Assembly (NCBI GenBank): GCA_030248215.1
Contig: JASANG010003765.1
Coordinates: 248,001 to 312,000, forward strand
Source: Enoplolaimus lenunculus
Lineage: Eukaryota > Nematoda > Enoplea > Enoplida > Thoracostomopsidae
Direction of reading: 5' to 3'
DNA length: 64,000 nt
Shown here in pieces: positions 56,047 through 64,000 of this stretch. Within the stretch, counting starts at the first letter, position 1. Each line of letters starts with the position of its first letter. The notes beneath the pieces are model-generated. The model was given only the letters and a program-made list of their open reading frames with translations. It was not told where the DNA came from and did not search any database. The translations under genes were made by a program, and so were the position numbers.

Positions 56047-59000
56047 ATGCCGTTGTACAGGACCCCAACTACGGCGGTAGAACAGGAAGCGGTAGCAAGG
56101 GCTACGGCGCGTGAAAGCAGGGTGACAACACGAAGTATGTCACGCGAGCTTCAGGCAGAACCGGGTAAAGAAATCGAGGAGATTTCGTTACCGAGTACAA
56201 TGTGTCGTCAGGAATCACTTGAATCAGTATTCCAGACGAATGGGAATGGCATATCCGGGCAATCGACTATGATTGCGCGAGGAGCACAGGCGACGGAGAT
56301 AAGGGCGCCGGATCTAACGATGTTAGACGGGCAGCATACCGGAATGAGAGCGCAAGAGGATGCAGGCATACGGCAAGGGAGTCATAGACTCGCTTATGCA
56401 TCGGAGGGAAGCACAGGACATGGCGGTGTTGTAGATTCAGGCATGTCCTATCCTCGGATGACAGCGGAATATCAGAACGAGAGACAGGATCTGGAGGATT
56501 CGGGCGTATGTCGACCAGAACCGAGATACGCAATACCGAACCCGGCTATGATGGAAGGAAATAGTTCAGAAACAGGTATGAGATGGACTCAGGCATATAG
56601 CGGGACGGAACCGTCACGCAGGATAAATATGATTAGGCCGCATCCACAATTAGAAATGGATGGGCCGTTGGCAAACTGGTCGGTGGAACAACGCATGTCC
56701 ATGGGACATGGGTTACAGCGACAACAGGCTTCCACCCAGGTGCAAGGAATAGGAGCACGGAGCCAGGATAGTGTGAAGGCAGTGGAAGAAGATAGAGGTC
56801 GCAGTCCGGGGGTGCCTCAGGCACGCTCGAGGGCGACGTCTATTCAGGAATCAGAAGAGGAGGATGACGAAATCAAGGAATTGACTCGGGCATTCGAACG
56901 GGGTCTGAAGTCGAAACATAGTGAGAAGTTTCGAAAGTTGTGGAGTAAATTGGAAAGTGAAATGGGTCAGAGGCCGGAGTCAAGGCAGAGTCACAGATCA
57001 GGCAGAGTGAGTCGGATGTCGAATAAGGACGAAGTTAACCGGCAATCTGTGACAAAGGAGTACCGGGAAGCTACGCGAATGCATGGAGCAGGGGAACAAG
57101 CCTGCTCGATGTCGATGGGAAATCAGGAGATGCCGAAAGGAGGGGTGGCACCCCACCCTGTCCCTATGGGTTACCGACAGGCGAGTTATCCGGTGTTGAC
57201 CCAACCATTGGCGGGGAATGCATATCAGGCATTTCCGGCGCAACCAGGAGTGGCTCCGCAAGCGAACGCAAGTTGGCAAGAACCGGTCATGCAAACACCG
57301 AGGATGACGGGTTTTGCGGAGATGCCACAGTTACAGGCAATGGGGAATATGGCAAATCGGGTACCACAGCATATGGGGTACGCGAATCAGGGTGCACCAC
57401 AGATCGTGGTGAAAATGCCGCAGAAATTGCCGTTGCAAAATTTCGAAGGCAAGTCAGACTTTGGAATTTGGTACAGGAAATTTGAACGGGTGATGCAAAC
57501 GGCTAAAATTGTCGACAGCGAGTCCAAAATAAATCACTTCAGGAATCATGTGAAAGGACTGGCTGACCAATATTTGGATATTTTGGAAGAGCGGTATGGA
57601 CCATACGGCTCAGAGGAGTTCGGGCAATTAGTGCGCGAATTCCAGGAAAGGTTTGGAGAATCGACGGACCTGTCGAATAGAATGGCAGCGTTCCAGAGGA
57701 TCAGGCAAAAAGGGGACGTGAGCGAATACGCTGACGAGCTGCAGTCTTACTGGGTAAGATATTTGGAGAAACAGTTTGCGAATACGGAGGAAAGCAGGGA
57801 CTTGTTGTGTCAGACATTTGTGAACAACTCGTTCCCGGAAATGAAACAACGGCTGCAGCTGGGTATAGTAGAGTCGTTTGAGGAGTTGCGGCGCCGTGCC
57901 TTGAAGTTGCAGAGGCAACTTGAAGCTGACGGCACGTTGAACGTGAAGGAAAAAGGGAGTAAAATGGAGTTGAAGCAGGAACAGCAAACGGGTGCGTCGA
58001 ATGCACAACAGGCAAGGCAAAATACTGGCGCCGGGAATGCGCGGCGACAGCAGGCAGGACGTGCTCGTGTGAATAATCAGGAGCAAACGGAGGCACAGGG
58101 TTCAGGACAAGGTCAGCAGGTTGTATCTGACCAGGTGCCACGGGATTCAGAGCGAGTCAGGAAATTAAGGGAAGTCGGGTCGTGCTTCTTTTGTGAAGGA
58201 CAGGGACATATCGCACGAGAATGTCCAGTAAAGGCGAGTAGACAGGGTGCGAGCGGAGCCGCGGTGCAGCAGAATAATGCTGGCAACGCTGGAAACAGGC
58301 AAGGACAGGCACAAGGAGGGCAAGGAGGGAGATTCCCGCCTTGCGTTCATTGTAACAGGACGAATCACCCGTCGAATGAGTGTTTTCGGGCAAATCGCCT
58401 ACCGATACCGGGGTTGAACGCACCGTTACCCCCGATGACGTCGGCGAGCAGTAACCAGGTACAAGGCCCAGTGATATTACAGAGGCAAAAGGAAGTCCTG
58501 GGGCCGTGTATATCGTCACCTACGGCCGCAGCGCAGGATAGTGGGGCACCTAGTATACGGATACGGAAAATTCATGAGGATCCGTTGCCTTCGGTTATGA
58601 AGGTGGCGAAGTTACCTGTTATAGCTAATGTATGGACAGAGGCAGAGGAGCTGCGTTTGGAGGAAAACCGCACACAGCGGATCGCGTCGGTGAATGTAAC
58701 GGAGATGGAGGTTTCGCAAGTAGAACCTACATCGTCAGGGGAGGCTCAGAAGCGATCGAGTGTGCCAAGTCGGGGGGCGTCGACAGCGACGTCACCTGTA
58801 GAGATAACAGATGGAAAGAAAAAGAAATGGAAAAAGAAGGAAGGCGTAGTGGAGGTGAACTTGGATGGGTCAAGCGAGGAGGAACAAATGGATACGGAGA
58901 CGGTAGAGAAAGGAGCAGAGCGGATGGATATACCATCGGCAAGGCCAGGTGTGGACCAATTGTGCACACCAGAGGCAACCGGGAAAGGAAAAGGCGTAGG

Positions 59001-60159
59001 AAAAGGGAAACAGTTAGTGGGTAGCGGAAGCGCATCGGACGGCGCTTCGGTTACGACGATTAAAAAAGAATGGAAGGTGCTGGACCCGGAGGCGTATCAG
59101 GAGGGGAGGTACCCACGGATGCCGACGGATACTTCATCGGTCGTGGAAGGTTCACCCTTCCTAGCGCAGCCGTGCGTAACTCCTCCTCCCCCGCCGTTGC
59201 CGGAAGGAGCGGCTGGAGACCAGCGGCAGAGGGCTCACGAGCATGTGTCCGGTGCGGAACAGCTGGTGAGGCGGACTGAGGAAAAGGTAAAGGAGAAGGA
59301 AGCCGAGCGTCAGGTGATGATGGAAAAGTTGAATAAGGCATTGGAAGAGGTTATGACGCTCGTTGGGGAAAAGAGGCAGCTGGAGAACCAGGTGCAAGAG
59401 TTGGCTGAGGAAAACGACAGGCTGAAAAAGAGAGTTGCTGGAGATAGATGGGAAGAGTCACCGGAGCCGTCCGACGACAGGACGTCTGCGAGTCAAAAGG
59501 GAGCGTTGAAGAGACAGAGGTCTCTAACGCCAGGACAGGTGAGGTCGCAGTCGGAGTCAGAGGAAAAACCGAGCACGAGTCTGGGTCAGCCACCGGCACC
59601 GGGATATATCGCGGTGCGAGGGCCGGATGGAAAGTTGAAATGGAGGTTTGATAAGGACGCGAGGAAAAGGGCAATGGCCCAGAGGGCGCGCGTTAGTCCG
59701 AAGAGACCAACGGGCGGATATGTACGACCGGCCGCAGGGTCGGTGGTAAGTAGAATCGGACCAAGGCAGGCGAATCCGGTGTATAGTGCATCGGCTGTGC
59801 GATCACAGACAGCGCCTGGGTACCGAGGATCCGGAGCAGTAACGCAGAGGGTGGTTAGTAGTCCACCAGCTGGGTCGTCAGGGGTACGGCCACGAGTTCG
59901 GCAAGTGTCGGGCGAGCGGTACCCTGTACGAGTTGGCGGTCACGTGGGACAACCGCAAGTGGCACCTGGACGTGGCTATTATAATCAACAAGTGGAGAAC
60001 GTACGGCAGGCGATGCGAGAAAGCCGTCAAGTGGAACGACAGCGGCAGCAGCAACGGGCGTCGCGATCGGTGGCGCGCGATAACCAGTGGGTGACGCAGG
60101 AGGAATTGGACGCCTATTATGCGGACGTCCCTCGCGAACTGCGTCGAAGTCATTTTTAA
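56047..60159 (+). CDS. Gag-like protein with two zinc knuckles and a long coiled-coil C-terminus
   Basis: About 1370 codons from the ATG at 56047; the frame is open slightly upstream, but without an ATG. The N-terminal 450 residues are low-complexity and polar and include VTTRSMSRE, a motif style common at Gag N-termini. At about 455-640 there is a retrotransposon-Gag/capsid-like region (LPLQNFEGKSDFGIWYRKFE; FQRIRQKGDVSEYADEL). CCHC knuckles follow at about 713-726 (CFFCEGQGHIAREC) and 766-779 (CVHCNRTNHPSNEC). After these come ~590 more residues: acidic and lysine-rich tracts, a heptad-type coiled coil (about 1080-1140) and a basic Arg-rich tail. No protease, RT, RNase H or integrase. It is markedly G- and purine-rich on this strand compared with host DNA. 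Treated as part of a retroelement fossil; the frame looks whole. Confidence 0.85.
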   Translation: MPLYRTPTTAVEQEAVARATARESRVTTRSMSRELQAEPGKEIEEISLPSTMCRQESLESVFQTNGNGISGQSTMIARGAQATEIRAPDLTMLDGQHTGMRAQEDAGIRQGSHRLAYASEGSTGHGGVVDSGMSYPRMTAEYQNERQDLEDSGVCRPEPRYAIPNPAMMEGNSSETGMRWTQAYSGTEPSRRINMIRPHPQLEMDGPLANWSVEQRMSMGHGLQRQQASTQVQGIGARSQDSVKAVEEDRGRSPGVPQARSRATSIQESEEEDDEIKELTRAFERGLKSKHSEKFRKLWSKLESEMGQRPESRQSHRSGRVSRMSNKDEVNRQSVTKEYREATRMHGAGEQACSMSMGNQEMPKGGVAPHPVPMGYRQASYPVLTQPLAGNAYQAFPAQPGVAPQANASWQEPVMQTPRMTGFAEMPQLQAMGNMANRVPQHMGYANQGAPQIVVKMPQKLPLQNFEGKSDFGIWYRKFERVMQTAKIVDSESKINHFRNHVKGLADQYLDILEERYGPYGSEEFGQLVREFQERFGESTDLSNRMAAFQRIRQKGDVSEYADELQSYWVRYLEKQFANTEESRDLLCQTFVNNSFPEMKQRLQLGIVESFEELRRRALKLQRQLEADGTLNVKEKGSKMELKQEQQTGASNAQQARQNTGAGNARRQQAGRARVNNQEQTEAQGSGQGQQVVSDQVPRDSERVRKLREVGSCFFCEGQGHIARECPVKASRQGASGAAVQQNNAGNAGNRQGQAQGGQGGRFPPCVHCNRTNHPSNECFRANRLPIPGLNAPLPPMTSASSNQVQGPVILQRQKEVLGPCISSPTAAAQDSGAPSIRIRKIHEDPLPSVMKVAKLPVIANVWTEAEELRLEENRTQRIASVNVTEMEVSQVEPTSSGEAQKRSSVPSRGASTATSPVEITDGKKKKWKKKEGVVEVNLDGSSEEEQMDTETVEKGAERMDIPSARPGVDQLCTPEATGKGKGVGKGKQLVGSGSASDGASVTTIKKEWKVLDPEAYQEGRYPRMPTDTSSVVEGSPFLAQPCVTPPPPPLPEGAAGDQRQRAHEHVSGAEQLVRRTEEKVKEKEAERQVMMEKLNKALEEVMTLVGEKRQLENQVQELAEENDRLKKRVAGDRWEESPEPSDDRTSASQKGALKRQRSLTPGQVRSQSESEEKPSTSLGQPPAPGYIAVRGPDGKLKWRFDKDARKRAMAQRARVSPKRPTGGYVRPAAGSVVSRIGPRQANPVYSASAVRSQTAPGYRGSGAVTQRVVSSPPAGSSGVRPRVRQVSGERYPVRVGGHVGQPQVAPGRGYYNQQVENVRQAMRESRQVERQRQQQRASRSVARDNQWVTQEELDAYYADVPRELRRSHF

Positions 60160-60589
60160 AGGACTGGTAACGAACTGTTGAATATTAAGCGGGGTGCTGG
60201 GGGTTGTACTGGTACGCCGGGTCGTTGGAACGGAATCTTGTGGAGTGACTCTATTTGGGCTGTTATGGGGTTGTTAATGTGGTAATGGTCGTCGGGGGTA
60301 ATGTTGAACGGGTGCTGGGGGTGCGCTGGTACGCGGTTTCGTTTGGTTTTTATTGGACGCATTGGCAATATTGTCGTGGGTCGGTGGATGGTTTGTTATT
60401 GTTACTTGGCAAAAGAACTGTAAAAGCAAATAAAAAATAAATAAAAGAAAGAAAATGAAAATAAAAAATTGTTGTTTGTTATTGTTAATTATTGTGGATT
60501 TACGCTTTTTAGCGACGGCAAAAAAGGCAGTAAATAGGGCCATAAAATTTTGTTCGATGCCAGGGTCGGCATCTGTGCCGAAGGGGGGA
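60160..60589 (+). other. 3' leader and polypurine tract of the Gag-only element
   Basis: Two related segments ('gggtgctgggggttgtactgg' region at about 60190 and a similar one at about 60310), then A-rich sequence, then GAAGGGGGGA at 60580-60589, immediately before LTR2, as expected for a plus-strand primer. Confidence 0.65.
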
Positions 60590-61793
60590 TGTAGGTGGCT
60601 ATGCCACACTTAAACCTATTTCAAACTAAAAACTAAAACTATAAAATAAAACCCTATATCAAAACCACACCTTAAGGGAGTCCCTGGCTCCACCTAGTCT
60701 CTCTTAGAACTTAAGTTAGGCTTAGGCGTTGCTACAAGGCGTAGAAATTGGTAAAACTATGCTATGGCGGCTGTGTCCGCAATGTAACTTACCTGGGGCC
60801 CTGCGTGGCCATTTAGTACTCGTTGAATATAGTTGCATTTAGAGTTGGCTATATCTGCTACTAACGACATAGCTAGGCTATGTCAGCACCAAAATGGTGC
60901 TTTAGTATTGTGTGTCTCCGGCGTAATTGTTGTTGTTGTTGTGAAACCGGGTGTGTGGCTCTGGACCTCAACCGCATTGCGGACACCCAATTGTGGGTGT
61001 CGGCAAAAATGCAAATGAGGTCGAGATGCCGAAATGGGTAGCCAGGACCGGAATCATTCTTAATCTTGAGCTGGTACTGAACGGTTGCGTTTTATTTTTG
61101 GTGCTCTACACATATTCTTACTGGTTACGGTTGCATTAAGTTTTACGGTTGGATCGTGAGCGAGACTTGGGTAAGTAGGATTTAACGGATTTAAGTTAAG
61201 AATAGTCACGGAGGCGTGCAGTATGTGAAGGAATTACGGCGTTACGGATTTAATCGGCATTGCGCAAGGCGCAGAATTTACCCAGTATTGGATACTGGTG
61301 TCATGTGTTAAAGGAACTTGGGGTATTAAAGGAAACCTGGGAAAAAGTAGTCTAATAAATCTAACGGGGTTAGATTTATTATTCTACAACGGCTGGGCCA
61401 AATCTAACGGGGTTAGATTGGTCGGAAATTTGGTGTAACTCTAACGGGGTTGGAGTACACGGTTTTACGGGGTGTAATTCTAACGGGGTTAGAATTGCAC
61501 GGATTCTGGAAAACGGCAAAAGTATTGGGTACGGTAAAGCCAGTGGCTGGATTAAACCAGATTCAGACGTCGGCTTTAAGGATTCCGGCTCGGGTTGCCA
61601 GTTAAATTGCATAACCTGTAATTTGCTGGTATTGAATATTGAATATTTGGTGTCATACGGGTTTCGGGTTGGGATTTTTAATAAACATTTACCGGCCGCG
61701 TTTACTAAATCAGAGCGATAAGCATACATCGAGGAAAGAACATAACAGGCGATACAGGATACAGGCTTAAGGCAAAATCACGAACTTCTCACA
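60590..61793 (+). repeat. 3' LTR (LTR2), 1204 bp
   Basis: TGTAGGTGG...CTCACA. Close to LTR1 at both ends and in the structured blocks, but strongly different in a ~110-bp middle block (about 61055-61165). Confidence 0.9.
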
Positions 61794-61796
61794 AGA

Positions 61797-62973
61797 TGTA
61801 GGTGGCTATGCCACACTTAAACCTATTTCAAACTAAAAACTAAAACTATAAAATAAAACCTTATATCAAAACCACACCTTAAGGGGGCCCCCGGCCCCCC
61901 CCTCCCCCCTTAAAACTTAAGTTAGGCTTAGGCGTTGCTCCAAGGCGTAGAAATTGGTAAAACTACTATGGCGGCTGTGCCCCCAATTCCCTTCCCCGGG
62001 CCCCCGCGGGCCCTTTTTTCCTTAAAATATTCTTTTATAGGTGTCTTTTCTTCCTACTACCCACCACTACCCCCCCCCACCCCCCTCTGGTATTGTGTGT
62101 GTCTCCGGCATTATAGTTGTTGTTGTTGTGGTACCGGATGTGTGGCTCTGGACCTCAACCGCATTGCGGACACCCAATTGTGGGTGTCGGCGAAAATGCA
62201 AATGAGGTCGAGATGCCGATATGGGTAGCCAGGACCGGAATCAGTTTTGGTTTTGGAATTAGTGAACTCGGTTGCTTATCTTTTGGCTGGTTGTGAACAG
62301 ATTCGTACGTTGTTTCTTGAGTTTTGGTTTTGCGTTGAAAGCGGAAGTCTTTAGTAAGTAAGGTTGAGTTGAATTAATTTAAGATTGTCACGGTGGCGTA
62401 AGTATGTGAAGGAAACTACGGAATATTGGTATAATCGGCGTTGCGCACGGCGCAGAATTTACCCAGTATCGGATACTGGTGTCATGTGCTAACGGAACTT
62501 GGGGTATAAAAGTGAACTTGGGAAAAGGTAGTCTAATAAATCTAACGGGGTTAGATTTATTATTCTACGGCGGCTTGGCCAAATCTAACGGGGTTAGATT
62601 GGTCGGAAATTTGGTGTAACTCTAACGGGGTTAGAGTACACGGTTTTACGGGGTGTAATTCTAACGGGGTTAGGATTGCACGGATTCTGGAAAACAACAA
62701 AAGTATTGGGTACGGTAAAGCCAGTGGCTGGATTAAATCAGATTCAGACGTCGGCTTTAAGGATTCCGGCTCGGGTTACCAGTTAAATTGCATAACCTGT
62801 AATTTGCTGGCCTTAATATTGGGTATTTTGTGTCATACGGGTTTCGGGTTGGGATTTATAATAAAATTTACCGGCCGCGTTTTACTAAATCAGAGCGATA
62901 CGCATACATCGAGGAAAGAACATAACAGGCGATACAGGATACCGGCTTAAGGCGAAATCACGAACTTCTCACA
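61797..62973 (+). repeat. LTR3, 1177 bp
   Basis: It has the same ends and both structured blocks as LTR1. A C-rich, aberrant block lies at about 61880-62095, where LTR1 and LTR2 agree with each other. The middle block (about 62243-62360) is different again. Confidence 0.85.
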
Positions 62974-63374
62974 TGGTGACCACGACGGTCTCGATGCTGA
63001 TTTAGTTGGTGGTCGGTGTGAAAGGAAATAGTTGGAAAAAGGAGAAAGGAATTTTTGGGTGTAAAAGGAAAAGGCTGTTATTGGAAACACAGGATCTGAA
63101 CGATCGTGTTGTGGAAAATAACAGGGAATACAGGCTGAAAAGGAAACTGGGCTGTGAGTATCTACTGCGCGAAAGGGCAACAGATACTGACATTACTGGA
63201 TAGTACAGGCAAAAGGCTGTTATTGGAAACACAGGATCTGAACGATCGTGTTGTGGAAAATAACAAGGAGTACAGGCTGAAAAGGAAACTGGGCTGTGAG
63301 TATCTACTGCGCGAAAGGGCAACAGATACTGACATTACTGGATAGTACAGGCAAAAGGCTGTTATTGGAAACAC
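61797..63374 (+). mobile_element. Second copy of the Gag-only LTR element, cut off in its leader
   Basis: LTR3 (61797-62973) starts three bases after the end of LTR2. It is followed by the same primer site at 62974 and leader, then about two 142-bp units. At about 63374 the element stops and the duplicated host flank begins. The rest of the element is absent in this window. Confidence 0.85.
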
Positions 63375-64000
63375 TCTCTACAAAGTATAAACCTGGTTTC
63401 TAGCTCGCTTCCCTCACGAAGTTTACTTCGACATGGTAGTACTCATGTCGCTTGGGTTAAACCCGTTGCTTTTCACTATATAATGTATGCCTACATTTCA
63501 AATTATTTTTAATCGGTTGGAAAAAATCAAATGACTTCAAAGCAAGGTTACCGGAGCAAAAAGTCCGCCCTAATTTCGGATATTTCACCGCGAATTCATG
63601 AATTCGACCGCAAGCGAAGAAGAAATTGTTATTTTTTATGCGATTTTTCCTGTTTCTGAGAAACCGCCTTTATAGTGCAAATTTTGACAAGACTTTATAA
63701 TATGTTTCTGTTCAAGTGACGACTAACACAAGGTTAACGTAGTCTGAAATTGCTTTAATTCTGTATCCAGCTTTAAAATATTTTGCCAAACCATGGTGCG
63801 GTATGTTTCATTTTTTGTTGCAAACTACTTGTTTGACGTAACTCGCGGTGACCATAAATTTGGCTTTTAGCCAAATGACTTGTTTTTATTCAGATTTTAT
63901 AGATAGTAAACTGAAAATTTTTCGCTTAACCCTTTCTCACATGAATATTTTCTTATTTCCCCTGAGACCTACTTTTATGCTAAGATTCGAACTCCAGTGA
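63375..64000. repeat. Host flank, second copy of the duplication
   Basis: Same sequence as 51547-52177, entering directly from the 142-bp array of the cut-off element. It ends at the window edge in the tRNA-like segment. Confidence 0.9.

Larger units (their letters stand above)
52440..61793 (+). mobile_element. Gag-only LTR retrotransposon (Ty3/Gypsy-like, probably CsRn1-type priming)
   Basis: Parts in order: 5' LTR 52440-53644; primer site from 53645 (TGGTGACCACGACGG, close to the complement of tRNA-Trp); nine-copy 142-bp array 53738-55015; leader; Gag frame; 3' leader; polypurine tract 60580-60589; 3' LTR 60590-61793. tRNA-Trp priming is known for the CsRn1 clade of Ty3/Gypsy. No pol gene is present, so it looks like a non-autonomous TR-GAG-type element. 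It looks whole for such an element. The LTRs differ in patches, so it is not brand new, or its two LTRs are of different origin. No matching target duplication is visible. Confidence 0.85.

Noticed and set aside
56267-60153. Many minus-strand and off-frame plus-strand open stretches within the Gag region
   Set aside because: They are shadows of the long, G-rich Gag frame; long antisense frames are expected opposite such composition.

Overview
This is AT-rich eukaryotic (animal) DNA: spliced genes with GT-AG introns, many short inverted-repeat DNA elements, a Penelope-like element and LTR-retrotransposon material. The taxon cannot be fixed from the sequence. The gene families (PLD3/4, KCTD, TMEM45), the short introns and the dense MITE content fit an invertebrate. 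A tunicate-like genome is possible but only a guess.

Three host genes can be read with confidence. (1) At the left edge, on the minus strand, are the first two coding exons of a PLD3/PLD4-like phospholipase D-family protein (207-887), which continues beyond base 1. (2) On the plus strand at 16579-19868 is a complete three-exon KCTD-type BTB/POZ gene (about 306 aa). (3) On the minus strand at 21806-26355 is a complete six-exon TMEM45-family membrane protein (about 339 aa). Genes 2 and 3 are convergent. Every exon join in them is phase-consistent, and both have MITEs in their introns.

The stretches between and after these genes (1-15 kb and 26-51 kb) are mostly dispersed repeats. I separate several TIR families. 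One is a ~430-bp element with CTGTATTGACCC ends and TA flanks. One is a ~160-200-bp element with GGCCCATGTA-type ends whose interior is built from degenerate TTAGGC hexamers. One is a ~190-bp GC-rich element with hAT-like CAGGGnCGGAGCA ends. Others have ACACTGCA, CAGGGTGCAACC, CAGTGGCGGATCC, CAAGAGT or GGGTTGTT ends. A 5'-truncated Penelope-like element with a GIY-YIG domain sits at 28035-30009 as a near-perfect head-to-head palindrome.

The right-hand 12 kb is dominated by a large Gag-only LTR element (52440-61793). It has a 1.2-kb LTR, a tRNA-Trp-like primer site, a nine-copy 142-bp tandem array in the leader, a single Gag reading frame of about 1370 codons with two zinc knuckles and a long coiled-coil C-terminal extension, a polypurine tract and a 3' LTR. 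No protease, reverse transcriptase or integrase is present. A second, cut-off copy (61797-63374) abuts it LTR to LTR. After it, the host flank seen at 51547 starts again at 63375. The LTRs carry two strongly conserved secondary-structure blocks: a multibranch fold, and a row of four hairpins sharing one core but with different, complementary stem extensions. These are the most unusual signals in the window.
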